Counted from the first letter of the stretch, positions 16,906 to 25,819 are shown. The stretch: 64,000 nucleotides of DNA from Candidatus Peregrinibacteria bacterium GW2011_GWF2_38_29 (GCA_000992695.1 LBUS01000005.1:59393-123392); one strand, 5' to 3'. Notes: generated from the sequence alone by a model not told the origin. Program-made: numbers and translations.

Positions 16906-16946
16906 TTTTGAATTGTGGCTTTGAGATTTGAGTTTTGACTTTTGAG
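16906..16946. repeat. Dispersed 41-base intergenic repeat, copy A
   Basis: TTTTGAA-TGTGGCTTTGAG-type sequence lying between the ends of pepA and the RuBisCO gene. It matches 57850-57890 at 39 of 41 positions on the same strand. Built of TTTTGAG/TTTGACT-like heptamers. Confidence 0.75.
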
Positions 16947-16948
16947 CT

Positions 16949-18235
16949 TTATTTTTGGTATCTCCCAATCGCAAGCGCCAACTCTTCATGATCTTTCGCG
17001 TATTTTTGAATGCTCACGCCCTTTTGCCATGCTTCACAAGCTTGGACCAAAGCAGTCGCGCCACCTTTTGTTCCCATTGGATGCGCGTGTACGCCACCAC
17101 CCATTGTTGTGATGAAATCAACATGGCCAATCGCTTTAATGTAAGGTGCAAGGAGCATTGGATTTAAACCTCCGGACGCGATCGATACGCAACCTTTCAT
17201 GCCGTGCCAATCTTGTTCAAAAAATTCGCCTTTAACTTTTGGTTGATATGCGGCATATGCGGCAAAAATATCTTCTTCTGCGCTGCCTGCCATTTTTCCG
17301 ATTCCGGCAGTTCCCGTGTGTACACCTGAAGCGCCTGCAAGTCTTGCAAATTTACTCAAAACGCCGGGCGTAAATCCAATCGGATTTTCAGCTCTTGTGA
17401 AAGCGCCATGCATGGCTCTATGAAAATGCAAAAACACTTTTGGCCAAAGTCTGCGAGCTGTTTGAACGGATGTCCAACCGGCAGTGATCCCGTCCACTAA
17501 AAAGCAAAACGATCCCGGACGCATTTTTTTGATGATATATTCTGCGCGACGTTTCATTGTATCAAAGTCCGCGCCGGAAATATTAAACGAATGTAATTTT
17601 GCATGACCGGTTTCATCTTCCGCGCGATTCATTGCATCGCGAATCTTATCAACGGTTTTAAAATATGGACAGAAATCCTGATCAGCCTGCGGCTCATCGT
17701 GCTTTACAAAATCGCCGCCACCGGCCCAAAATTGATATGCTTTATTTGCAAATTCTTCAGGCTTAAGTCCGATTTTTGGTTTAATAATTGTTCCAAGAAT
17801 TGGTCTGTTATAAACTTTCAAATATTTTCTTGCCTCAGGAAGAGAAGTGCTAGGACCATCATATTTTTTAAGCATTTCTTTTGGGAACCAGACATCAAGG
17901 AGTTTGAGAGCGATAATATTCGACATCCCAAAAACATTCCCCGCAATATAAGTTAAAATATTTTGCACGTTTCCACCGCGATCAAAAATTCTCCATGGGA
18001 AGGCAATCCAAACTAAACTTCTTTTTTTATCGACTTTATAAACTTGAGCATCAAGCCCTGCCGCAAATTTTGTGTCAACAACTTTTACGTTCGAGCCAGT
18101 GCTGGACTCTGCCGCAACTTCGCTTGCCGCATCAAGAAGATCCGTGCCTTTTTCCGGCACAAGATGATAAACGGTTAACAAATAAGCGCCTGAATAAGGA
18201 TTTTTCAGGTTCAAATTAATATACTCCTTCTGCAT
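16949..18235 (-). CDS. Ribulose-bisphosphate carboxylase, form II/III type
   Basis: Fixes CO2 onto ribulose 1,5-bisphosphate. All key residues are present: catalytic Lys152 in GTIIKPK, carbamylated Lys178 with metal ligands Asp180 and Glu181 in GGDFVKHDEPQ, HFHRAMHG (His272), loop-6 Lys314 in GTAGIGKM, and the phosphate-binding SGGLNP and GGGVHAHP. At 428 residues, with form II-like GGDF and DEPQ segments in an archaeal-like frame, it fits the form II/III group of CPR bacteria, where it is thought to work in AMP/nucleoside salvage with AMP phosphorylase and ribose-1,5-bisphosphate isomerase. Those partners are not in this window. It is a single gene without small subunit or phosphoribulokinase nearby. 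Confidence 0.93.
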   Translation of the reverse strand: MQKEYINLNLKNPYSGAYLLTVYHLVPEKGTDLLDAASEVAAESSTGSNVKVVDTKFAAGLDAQVYKVDKKRSLVWIAFPWRIFDRGGNVQNILTYIAGNVFGMSNIIALKLLDVWFPKEMLKKYDGPSTSLPEARKYLKVYNRPILGTIIKPKIGLKPEEFANKAYQFWAGGGDFVKHDEPQADQDFCPYFKTVDKIRDAMNRAEDETGHAKLHSFNISGADFDTMKRRAEYIIKKMRPGSFCFLVDGITAGWTSVQTARRLWPKVFLHFHRAMHGAFTRAENPIGFTPGVLSKFARLAGASGVHTGTAGIGKMAGSAEEDIFAAYAAYQPKVKGEFFEQDWHGMKGCVSIASGGLNPMLLAPYIKAIGHVDFITTMGGGVHAHPMGTKGGATALVQACEAWQKGVSIQKYAKDHEELALAIGRYQK

Positions 18236-18275
18236 GTGTGTGAGGGTTAAATTATTACAATTTTACACTAAAAAG

Positions 18276-18632
18276 CTATAGAGTGTAAATATCCAAATTA
18301 TTATCATCAACATCTTTTTCCAGCATTAGAAGATATTTAACAAGTTCATTTTTGAATTTAGGGTTTTTAACGCTAATATTTTTTCCAATTTCATCATTTT
18401 TTGAACGATAAAATAAAAAAAATTTGTCACCATCCTTCATATTTACGAGAAAAACCGTTCTTCGTGCTCCTTTACGGGTTGTTATGTAAATTTTTATTAA
18501 TTGTGAATATTTAGGTAAAGAAATGCCTTTAATAGTTACAAAAATCCCTTTTACAACAGCTTTTATAATATCGATTTTATCATTTTCAATATTTTCTTTT
18601 ATTGAAGCGGTTCTGGGAAATATTATTTTCAT
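18276..18632 (-). CDS. RelE-like toxin candidate
   Basis: 118 residues. The C-terminal half (KFFLFYRSKNDEIGKNISVKNPKF) resembles RelE-family addiction toxins such as those annotated in CPR genomes; the N-terminal half is Ile/Lys-rich. The start overlaps the stop of the upstream RHH-like gene by four bases (ATGA). By analogy it would be an mRNA interferase, but catalytic residues cannot be named with confidence. Confidence 0.68.
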   Translation of the reverse strand: MKIIFPRTASIKENIENDKIDIIKAVVKGIFVTIKGISLPKYSQLIKIYITTRKGARRTVFLVNMKDGDKFFLFYRSKNDEIGKNISVKNPKFKNELVKYLLMLEKDVDDNNLDIYTL

Positions 18633-18868
18633 TTATTTTTCTCGTTCCATTTTTTTACAATTCTATCCATCAATTTCTGTGTTTCCGGATCAACTTCTAT
18701 AACTTCCGCTTTAAAATTATCAGATAGACGTGTTCCGATTTGGATCTTTCCATTGGCATAATCGGAAAGAAGCATTCTTACAACAAAACTGATGGATAAA
18801 TTATCATCTTTAGCCCTTTTAAAAGCCTTGTCTTTGATTTCTTTGTCGATTGAAATAGCCATTACCAT
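18629..18868 (-). CDS. Antitoxin candidate, ribbon-helix-helix-like
   Basis: 79 residues beginning MVMAISIDKEIKDKAFKRAKDDNLSIS (strand then helix), as in ribbon-helix-helix DNA-binding antitoxins, with a charged C-terminal tail. It precedes and overlaps the toxin-like gene. ATG 18868 is 21 bases after a TATAAT box; ATG 18862 is the alternative. Upstream operators suggest it represses its own operon. Confidence 0.72.
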   Translation of the reverse strand: MVMAISIDKEIKDKAFKRAKDDNLSISFVVRMLLSDYANGKIQIGTRLSDNFKAEVIEVDPETQKLMDRIVKKWNEKNK

Positions 18869-18879
18869 GTTAGTTATTT

Positions 18880-18920
18880 TTATATAATAATTATATAACT
18901 ATTATATAAAATTTATATAA
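18880..18920 (-). promoter_or_regulatory. Operator array of RHH/RelE-like operon
   Basis: TTATATAAT-A-ATTATATAA (18880-18898) is a palindrome with nine-base arms, followed by a third ATTATATAA (18901-18909) and a variant ATTTATATAA (18911-18920). The -10 box lies inside the array, so antitoxin binding would block transcription. Confidence 0.6.
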
Positions 18921-19022
18921 ATTTTACAAGCAATAAAAATATTAATTTATTGCTTATGCATCATTTTACGCCAACAGCATTAAAAATCTCTAAAAGTTTT
19001 TTAACTTTATCTTAACTTTTTT

Positions 19023-19946
19023 TTAAAGCGATCTTGTATATTTGAATGCCGAATAGCTTGCCATAACAGCCTGCGCAGAGCCAAGAATTGCCTGTTTAAC
19101 TTCAATATCCGTGCAATCTCCGGCTGAATAAACGCCGGGCAAATTCGTTTCACTTTTGCGATTCACAATGATTTCGCCTTTTTCATTTAATATAACGCCA
19201 AGGTCTTTTGCAATCGCGTTCATTGGTTCGGTTCCAATCGCCACAAAAACCCCATCAGTAGCAATTTCTTTTCCGGATTTAAATTTGATTTTTTCAACTT
19301 TGCCGCCGGCTTTCGGATCTCCACCAAGAACTTCCGCGACTTCTTCTTTATAGATCATTTCAATGTTTGGAGTTTGTTCCAAAAGTTTGATGTTCGCAGG
19401 TTCGGCCCTAAGAACGCTTCTGACAATCACATAGATTTTTACGCAATGCTGAGCCAAAACAAGCGTGTCCTTAACCGCCGCGTCTCCGCCACCGACAACA
19501 ACAACGGTTTTTCCTTTATAAAAATTTGCATCACAAAGTGCGCAATAGCTAACACCTTTTCCGCTGAATTCTTTTTCACCGGGAACGTTGAGTAATCTAT
19601 GTTTTCCGCCTGTCGCAAACATAATCGTATAAGTATCATAACTTCCGCTCGTAGTTTTTACGCGATATGCGTCCTTTCCGTCTTCACTTTTTATTTTCTC
19701 AGCAGAAACAACTTCTTCATATTTAATTTCCGCACCGCTTCCTTGTGCATGTTCCATCAAATTATTTGCCAAATCGATTCCATCAATGGATTTTTCGCCG
19801 GGCCAGTTTTCAATCGCATGAATGGAAGTTAAAAGTCCGCCGGGCATAAGCGCGAGCACAAGCGTTTTCATATTCATACGCGCAGAATACATTCCGGCAC
19901 TCAAACCGGCGGGTCCACCACCAATAATAATTATTCCGTAAGTCAT
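19023..19946 (-). CDS. trxB: Thioredoxin-disulfide reductase
   Basis: FAD enzyme that passes electrons from NADPH to thioredoxin. It shows the N-terminal FAD-binding IIGGGPAGLSAGMYSAR, the redox pair CALC (usual CATC) at SYCALCDANF, the NADPH-binding VVVGGGDAAVKD, and the C-terminal GVYSAGDCTD. 307 aa is normal. No thioredoxin gene adjoins; instead a ferredoxin gene is directly upstream (16-base gap), so ferredoxin-linked reduction is possible. Confidence 0.94.
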   Translation of the reverse strand: MTYGIIIIGGGPAGLSAGMYSARMNMKTLVLALMPGGLLTSIHAIENWPGEKSIDGIDLANNLMEHAQGSGAEIKYEEVVSAEKIKSEDGKDAYRVKTTSGSYDTYTIMFATGGKHRLLNVPGEKEFSGKGVSYCALCDANFYKGKTVVVVGGGDAAVKDTLVLAQHCVKIYVIVRSVLRAEPANIKLLEQTPNIEMIYKEEVAEVLGGDPKAGGKVEKIKFKSGKEIATDGVFVAIGTEPMNAIAKDLGVILNEKGEIIVNRKSETNLPGVYSAGDCTDIEVKQAILGSAQAVMASYSAFKYTRSL

Positions 19947-19962
19947 GTTTGTTTATTAAAAA

Positions 19963-20193
19963 TTACTCAACCAAAATCGCACGTGTTGGGCATGAATCAA
20001 CAGCTCCTTGTACGCTTTCCGGCGTATCATCAACATCAGTAAAATTCACCCAATCATTGGAAGTTGTTCCATCTTTTTTAATAATAGCCGATTTCCCGGT
20101 TTCACCGATTTTAAAGACTTTTGGGCAAACTGCAGGGCATGTTCCGCATCCAATGCAGAGGTCTACGTCTACTTTAACTTTTGTGAATGTCAT
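19963..20193 (-). CDS. Ferredoxin, single [4Fe-4S] type
   Basis: 76 residues with CIGCGTCPAVCP (three ligands near 14-20 plus the Cys before Pro) and a remote CPTRAI, so one [4Fe-4S] cluster as in archaeal/Thermotoga-type ferredoxins. It is acidic, cytosolic and placed 16 bases before trxB, most likely in one operon. It may be an electron donor or acceptor for the TrxB-like flavoprotein or for the radical SAM enzyme; this is inference. Confidence 0.9.
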   Translation of the reverse strand: MTFTKVKVDVDLCIGCGTCPAVCPKVFKIGETGKSAIIKKDGTTSNDWVNFTDVDDTPESVQGAVDSCPTRAILVE

Positions 20194-20218
20194 ATTTTTT
20201 GAGTTAAGTGTTCATATT

Positions 20219-21097
20219 TTAGCAAAACTTCACCGTCTTTAGCAAATGCTCAGTCGCGCTTGGTCCAATCAAACGTTTTTTATTTTTATAAACGCCAAGT
20301 GGATATTTTTTTAATTTCAAAATCTCGCCGGCTGTAAACGGCGTTCCAATCCTTCCATTCAAAAACATTTCATCATTTCCGCCTTTTTCCGGCTGATCTC
20401 CAACAGTGATAATTTCTCTATATTTAGCCGAAAACTTCATTTTACGATTCTTCTTTAGATATTCGCCAAACTTTTCTATCCCCGTATCTTTATCCGCAAT
20501 TTTTGGGATTATTATTATCCCGAGTTTTGAATTTTTTACTTTTATTTTGTTTGCACCGGCAAATTTTTTCAAAACGCCTTTTATGCCTTTTTCAAGCACA
20601 TCGCACCTTTTTGCAATTTCATCATTGCTCGCATTTCCGCTATTATCCGCATTTTCATATGAAGGTTGCATGATTAAGCTTGATTCATTGTATTGAAAAT
20701 CCTCTCCATTGTGCCCGATAAACTCTTTTAATTTTTTCTTTATTGTGCGCGTGAGCTTTGCCTTATTAATAGACTTTTCCGGCCATTTAACCCGATAAAA
20801 TTCCACCCATTTTCCGCGCCCGTTTAATTCAAATCCCGCACACCCATTTTCAACAATCAAAACCCATCCCATTTTTTCAAATTTTTCTCCAAAACACGAT
20901 TGCATTTTTGGATAAGCAGTTCGAAAAGGCCTTGCTGTGCAAAGCGCCAAAGGAACAATTTTCGATAAATCCTCCAAGGTTTTTATTAATGATCTTGGAA
21001 CAGGGGATCTTGGCGTCCTTTCGGTCAAAGTGCCATCAAAATCAAACATCGCGGCAAGAAATTTCTGCCTATTTTGTTGTTTTTTCATCTGGATCAA
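20219..21097 (-). CDS. HAD-superfamily phosphatase (Cof/PMM-like)
   Basis: Phosphohydrolase with the nucleophile motif MFDFDGTLTE near residue 17, the Ser/Thr-type motif at ALCTARP, and the metal-binding VGDQPEKGGNDEMF motif IV near residue 236. The large cap domain of about 130 residues between them is of the C2 type. The substrate, likely a sugar phosphate, is not predictable. ATG 21085 (MKKQQN) is an alternative start. Confidence 0.85.
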   Translation of the reverse strand: MIQMKKQQNRQKFLAAMFDFDGTLTERTPRSPVPRSLIKTLEDLSKIVPLALCTARPFRTAYPKMQSCFGEKFEKMGWVLIVENGCAGFELNGRGKWVEFYRVKWPEKSINKAKLTRTIKKKLKEFIGHNGEDFQYNESSLIMQPSYENADNSGNASNDEIAKRCDVLEKGIKGVLKKFAGANKIKVKNSKLGIIIIPKIADKDTGIEKFGEYLKKNRKMKFSAKYREIITVGDQPEKGGNDEMFLNGRIGTPFTAGEILKLKKYPLGVYKNKKRLIGPSATEHLLKTVKFC

Positions 21098-21109
21098 TCA
21101 TAGCACAAA

Positions 21110-22117
21110 CTATTTTTCCAAGATAACTCTATCGGCGCACCCGCTTGCAAGTGTCATATCTCTTCGATCGTGGGCCCAAGCAATGTAAAAGGTGTTGTCA
21201 GATTCATTATTTGGGACAGTCGAATGTGTAGAGAACCTTCTTTTGCCAAGATATTCAGGGCTTCCTAAGCTTCCATCATGAAAAACATGAAAGCGTTCAT
21301 GCTGAAGCCATTTTTGAACATCACGTTCCCAGAAAGTATTTACAAAAAGTTCTGAATTATAAGGAACAACTTCAGGGAGTTGACTTAACGGTGCTTGCGG
21401 ATCCAAAGCTTTCATTAATACTTCGCGGTCGTCTTCAAATAATTTATCGTTATGAATACCAACTTCATGAGGCATACGGCTATTTGCCGGAACGTACGCT
21501 TTGCCTTTTACTTTTGGCACAACTGTTTCTGCAAAATATCTTTTTAATTCCTCGGCTAAAATTGGCATAACTTTCGTTGCGAACCATTGATTTCTATTAT
21601 CGCGGAACGTTTCATCATTGGCGTATTTTTGATCTCCGCCGGTTGGGGTTCTGTTAAAGCTAAACCCTTTGCCGCTTTTCATGTCTTTTTCGGCAAATGT
21701 CGGCAAAGTAATTTTTAGATGTGCTGCGCCTTTAGTAAGCAATTTCGTAACCGCTTCATTGCGCTTTTCATCAGAAAACATTTCGTCAACTTGAGCTTTA
21801 AGGCATGGCAAAACAATTCCAACAACATCTTTAATGCGTTGCGCTTCATTCTCAGGATCTCTTTCAACAACGCTTCCAATTGAAACAAGTGGGCTTCCTT
21901 GTTCTTTTATAGCTCTCGCAACTCTTGTAAAAATTTCATCCGGAAGATCTTGCATGTCGACTACGTGGTCACCTTCATGCACTAAAAGGTTCTCCTTACC
22001 ACGTCTTTCAACCGGGACATAGGGAACTTTTCCGGTTTCTAAAACAGGAGATATAGTACTTGCCAAATCTGATTCACCAACGTAATCACTATCGCGATGT
22101 TCTAATAAATTAGCCAT
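21110..22117 (-). CDS. Hypothetical protein, 335 aa, with HExxH sequence
   Basis: Not recognised. No signal peptide or membrane helix; the composition is that of a cytosolic enzyme. The motif HERFH (residues 273-277, within WLQHERFHVFHDG) has the form of a zinc-protease HExxH, but its surroundings are not strongly hydrophobic, so this may be chance. A minus-strand TTGCAA-16-TATATT promoter lies about 29 bases before ATG 22117. Confidence 0.72.
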   Translation of the reverse strand: MANLLEHRDSDYVGESDLASTISPVLETGKVPYVPVERRGKENLLVHEGDHVVDMQDLPDEIFTRVARAIKEQGSPLVSIGSVVERDPENEAQRIKDVVGIVLPCLKAQVDEMFSDEKRNEAVTKLLTKGAAHLKITLPTFAEKDMKSGKGFSFNRTPTGGDQKYANDETFRDNRNQWFATKVMPILAEELKRYFAETVVPKVKGKAYVPANSRMPHEVGIHNDKLFEDDREVLMKALDPQAPLSQLPEVVPYNSELFVNTFWERDVQKWLQHERFHVFHDGSLGSPEYLGKRRFSTHSTVPNNESDNTFYIAWAHDRRDMTLASGCADRVILEK

Positions 22118-22224
22118 AATTTTAAAAATTAAATATTAAGGAAATAAATATATCATAAAGTATATTTATTGCAAATTTTTCAATAAACCATTTGTCATTT
22201 GGAGCGATTTGGATTTTGTAATTT

Positions 22225-23772
22225 CTAAAACGGTCTTTTAACCTTTGGAAAATTCAGCCACACGCTAATCCCGCACCACCTTGGCCCTTCCGGGCATGGG
22301 CCTTCTTTCAAATCAGTTCTGATTCCGCCAAGATTTCGCGTGAAGCATGGTGGCCCGATATATTTATTCAAATTAGGATGAACTTCGCGAACCTGCATCA
22401 ATTCATCCATGGAGGCGTCATAAATTTCAGTTTGCGCATTAAAGCACGTTCTCATGCGCCACTTATGCATAAAATGAAGCACAGAAGCTGATTCCGTCAT
22501 GCGCACATTCACGGCATTCGGAAGCAAATAAACGGCAAAATCAGGATTCACACCATTCGCGATTAATTTATTTTTCGCATCCCAAAGCAATTCCATCGTA
22601 TTTTTATAGATTTCAGAGGCCTCAGTGTTTTTCGCAACAACTGCGGGAATAATATAATCAGGTTTCTCAGTATGCGTTCTACTCAGCATAATTTTCGATG
22701 CCGGCGTCATCCTGTGACGCTGATTTTGGCTATCCGCAGTATGACTTATTCGTTTTTTGAAAGTGTAATTTGCATGATTCAAAACGCGCATCAAGGGACT
22801 GAGTGTCCAAGAATTTAAAGTGTCCAAAAGATATGCATTTTTTGCAGGATTCATAACCATTTCAATCGCTTCCAAGTCCGACATTTGCGTCTTCCTTAAG
22901 CCAAGAACGTCACGCACCGCTTGCGCAACAATCGCTTCCGCACCTTTATCAAAAGAAATCAATTTTGAGATATGACAGTCCAAAGATTTATCGAATTCCA
23001 AAACCCATTCATCAGGATCGGATTCCGGTCCAAAATTTTCCAAAATAACTTCCGGCCACATTGGTTCTTCCGGAATTTTATCAATGAAATCCGGTTCCAC
23101 CTTTTTCACCTCTTCAACCATTTTTTCAACCACAAGTCGCGTTTCATAAGGGCAGTCTCCGGTATTCATCATTCGAATATATCTTTTTAAAACAATTCCG
23201 GAAACCGTGTGATAAAGAGCAGTATTAGCCGCAATCGGCAAAACATATCTCGCATTTTCAATGGATTTTTTCTCTGAATCGGTTTTGATTTGCTTTTCAT
23301 TTTGACCTTTAATTTTTCCAATGCTTTCCATCAAGCGAAAATTATCGGTGTTCATAAGTCCCCAGATTTTCGCATAAGCATCATAAGATTTTGCAATAGC
23401 TTCTTTATAGATTTTAAGATTTTCACCTTCAATTGGCGGAACAAAAACACTAATTTCTTTCATCGCGACATATCTTTGGCTTTGCTGTTCGGAATTATAA
23501 AAAGGATGATTGTGCAAAAACGACCAAACAAATTGTCGCGAAACATTGCTGAGTCCAAAAACAAAAGTCGGATGCGTAAAAGGCGTGTGGTGCCCGCTTT
23601 CATAAATTCCTTTTCCAATTCGATCAATGTGATCGGGCGTAATTTCATTCGGCTCAATCAGTCTAGGCGAATAACATGTCCTTGCACTCGCCACCGCCAA
23701 ATTCGTTGCACCGCTTGTATAAGCCAAGAGCTTGACTTGCGGAGCTCCTGTAATGATTTGTTTTTCTTTCAT
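22225..23772 (-). CDS. Double-domain ThyX-like protein (flavin-dependent thymidylate synthase family)
   Basis: ThyX makes dTMP from dUMP using FAD and methylene-tetrahydrofolate. The 515 residues hold two ThyX-like halves. The first has SGHHTPFTHPTF and ends in NSEQQSQRYV like canonical ThyX, but the RHR triad is replaced by LHNHP. The second has the related KKRISHTADSQNQRHRM. Single-domain ThyX is usually 220-300 residues, so this is the duplicated form. ATG 23772 is chosen; a longer frame to 24222 runs antisense through the neighbouring gene. dut, tmk and folD in this window belong to the same pathway. Activity is probable but not certain. Confidence 0.82.
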   Translation of the reverse strand: MKEKQIITGAPQVKLLAYTSGATNLAVASARTCYSPRLIEPNEITPDHIDRIGKGIYESGHHTPFTHPTFVFGLSNVSRQFVWSFLHNHPFYNSEQQSQRYVAMKEISVFVPPIEGENLKIYKEAIAKSYDAYAKIWGLMNTDNFRLMESIGKIKGQNEKQIKTDSEKKSIENARYVLPIAANTALYHTVSGIVLKRYIRMMNTGDCPYETRLVVEKMVEEVKKVEPDFIDKIPEEPMWPEVILENFGPESDPDEWVLEFDKSLDCHISKLISFDKGAEAIVAQAVRDVLGLRKTQMSDLEAIEMVMNPAKNAYLLDTLNSWTLSPLMRVLNHANYTFKKRISHTADSQNQRHRMTPASKIMLSRTHTEKPDYIIPAVVAKNTEASEIYKNTMELLWDAKNKLIANGVNPDFAVYLLPNAVNVRMTESASVLHFMHKWRMRTCFNAQTEIYDASMDELMQVREVHPNLNKYIGPPCFTRNLGGIRTDLKEGPCPEGPRWCGISVWLNFPKVKRPF

Positions 23773-23819
23773 ACGCAGACATTCTATACAAAGAAAACGC
23801 GTTTTACACGCACTATAGA

Positions 23820-23848
23820 TTGTAAAATAGGCCAATTTTTGATATAAT
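23820..23848 (+). promoter_or_regulatory. Promoter of NlpC/P60-like gene
   Basis: TTGTAA 23820-23825, 17-base spacer, TATAAT 23843-23848, then a 22-base A-rich leader to ATG 23871. Confidence 0.75.
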
Positions 23849-23870
23849 ATACAAATAATAAAAACAAAAA

Positions 23871-25670
23871 ATGGCGCCAGGATCATCATTGCCAAAGGGA
23901 CCGGGTAGTTCAGTTGAAAATGAAAACTCCGGACTTGATACTCGTGAAGCCGAAAACCTTTCGCAAGAGCAAAAAGAGCAGATGGAAAAAGAAAAAAGTC
24001 GCAAAGAGCGATTACGTTTAAGCGTGGAAATGGAAGTTGACCGTCTTCAAAAGGAAATAATCGAAAAACCCGAAGGTGATAAATTGCATTATAAAGAAAT
24101 AGCGGAGATAAGAAACACAGGCGCGATGCCGGGGTATAAATGGATTGATTTTTCAAATGGCGCAGAGATTCCAAATGAAAAAATAGTTGACTGGTTAATG
24201 CAAAAAGAAGTTGTAGTTTCAAGCGAGCACGACGAAAATATTAAGAAATTTACGGAAAAAATATCAAAACAAAAAGAAGAAGATAAGGTGAAAACCATAG
24301 AAGAGTATGCGGACGATTCAAAAACTTCAATATTTGATATCCAATCCAATCAGCAATATGAAAAAATGTCCGGCGCGTTTACAAAAGGAGAATTCGTAAA
24401 GGGTAAAGCCTTGGAAATTGATTTGAAAGGAAACGCAAAGTTCGAGCTTTATATTGGGCTTGGGCACATATTTCCACCTTCAGTCCAAAAAGTGAAAGTT
24501 ATAGATAACAAAGGCGGAGTCAGAATTGGCTCAAGGGATATAAAAGACAAAGTCGGTTATTTTGACAATCAAGGGTATACCCCAGTTTTTAGCGGATATA
24601 AAGTTGAGATCCTTGAAACAATAAGCGAAGAAGGAGATTTGTATAAGGAGCTTCTTAAAAAAGAATCGGATTTTTATAAAGGTCAAAAAGAAATTGCGCA
24701 AAACGGCGCATGGAAAGAAGAGACTGTCGATCAAATGTTGAAAGAAGGTAAAGATGAAAATAGCGAATACGTTGCTGATTTCAAAAATACAGAAAAAATT
24801 CTTTTAGATAAAAGAATCAGAATAAATGCTCAAAGCTTAATGACAGATGCGCAGATTTTGCGTTCATTAAAAGGTAAAGCATCGGAAAAACTTGGCGGCT
24901 GGGATTCTGAAAAAAATGAAATTAAAGATCCGGAAAATAAAACATTAAAACTCCTTGAAAGATTCAGTCAGGGCGGCTCGTTCGGACAATTTACACTTAT
25001 TCAGGGATATGAATTTAAACTTGGCGACCTTGAAAGGATCGAGAAATATGCGAACAACGAGCAATTAATGATGAAGGATTTTGAAAAAGCATTTGCGAGC
25101 AAAGGTGGCTTGCCTATGAGCTTTGAAGAAGTAACGAAAGAACTTATTCTTGGAGAGGGCGCAATGAATCTGAATGAAGTTAGGAATCATCCTCAATTTA
25201 GAAGAAGAATGGCGGAAAACGGAATGCCTTTTGTAACTCCTGACGACTATATAAATATGTTTAGAAATCGCCCCGGTGTATCGCCAAGCCGGATGATGAT
25301 TAATCCAAATATTTATAGAGACGGAAAAATTCTCGGCGATCTTATGTGCGCAAGATACGTTTCGGACGTGCTTGGGATTAAGCCACCGGATTATTCCGCG
25401 CCATCTTTATTCACAAGAGTTGTAAAGGGAGGCGGGAAAATTATTCCGGAAGTTCAAAATGTAAAAAAAGGAGATTTGATTTTCTTTAGAGGCACATATG
25501 GGGATAAATGGAACACGATAAGTCATGTTGGATATGTAGTTGATGCCGGAAATGGATATGTAACGATGCGACACAATGGCGGACCCGTGAATGGAGTTCA
25601 GACAAAAACTATTAAATTAGACAGCGCATATTCAAAAAAATTCTATGCCGGTGTGCGTATTGCGAGCTAA
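23871..25670 (+). CDS. Large protein with C-terminal NlpC/P60-like cysteine peptidase domain
   Basis: 599 residues. The N-terminal 120 or so are charged and coiled-coil-like (Glu/Lys-rich). The centre is not recognised. The last 125 residues look like an NlpC/P60 or CHAP-type fold: LMCARYVSDVLG supplies a candidate Cys nucleophile, KKGDLIFFRG is the typical GDL strand, and ISHVGYVVDAGNGYVTMRHNG has the His. Such enzymes cleave peptidoglycan peptides. There is no signal peptide, which is odd for a wall hydrolase; release by lysis or another exporter would be needed. Confidence 0.78.
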   Translation: MAPGSSLPKGPGSSVENENSGLDTREAENLSQEQKEQMEKEKSRKERLRLSVEMEVDRLQKEIIEKPEGDKLHYKEIAEIRNTGAMPGYKWIDFSNGAEIPNEKIVDWLMQKEVVVSSEHDENIKKFTEKISKQKEEDKVKTIEEYADDSKTSIFDIQSNQQYEKMSGAFTKGEFVKGKALEIDLKGNAKFELYIGLGHIFPPSVQKVKVIDNKGGVRIGSRDIKDKVGYFDNQGYTPVFSGYKVEILETISEEGDLYKELLKKESDFYKGQKEIAQNGAWKEETVDQMLKEGKDENSEYVADFKNTEKILLDKRIRINAQSLMTDAQILRSLKGKASEKLGGWDSEKNEIKDPENKTLKLLERFSQGGSFGQFTLIQGYEFKLGDLERIEKYANNEQLMMKDFEKAFASKGGLPMSFEEVTKELILGEGAMNLNEVRNHPQFRRRMAENGMPFVTPDDYINMFRNRPGVSPSRMMINPNIYRDGKILGDLMCARYVSDVLGIKPPDYSAPSLFTRVVKGGGKIIPEVQNVKKGDLIFFRGTYGDKWNTISHVGYVVDAGNGYVTMRHNGGPVNGVQTKTIKLDSAYSKKFYAGVRIAS

Positions 25671-25675
25671 AACTT

Positions 25676-25752
25676 TGGTGGGCCCGCCCCGACTTGAACG
25701 GGGGACCAATCGGTTATGAGCCGAGCGCTCTAACCAGCTGAGCTACGGGCCC
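25676..25752 (-). tRNA. tRNA with CAT anticodon (Met or Ile2)
   Basis: Acceptor GGGCCCG/CGGGCCC, discriminator A and encoded CCA (25676-25678). D arm GTAGCTCAGCTGGTTAGAGC, anticodon loop CTCATAA, T arm CGTTCAAGTCG. The loop and GGGCCC acceptor resemble tRNA-Ile2 (lysidine-modified CAT) as much as elongator Met; the A discriminator fits both. Confidence 0.93.
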
Positions 25753-25819
25753 GTGTAAAAATTAGCTCTACTCCATTCTATATATTTTTTCAGATTTGAA
25801 AAGACAACATTTCAAAAAT

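Noticed and set aside
23773..24222. 149-residue N-terminal extension of the ThyX-like reading frame
   Set aside because: It runs antisense through the NlpC/P60-like gene and its promoter, has Phe/Leu/Cys-rich shadow composition, and the ThyX domain starts cleanly at ATG 23772.
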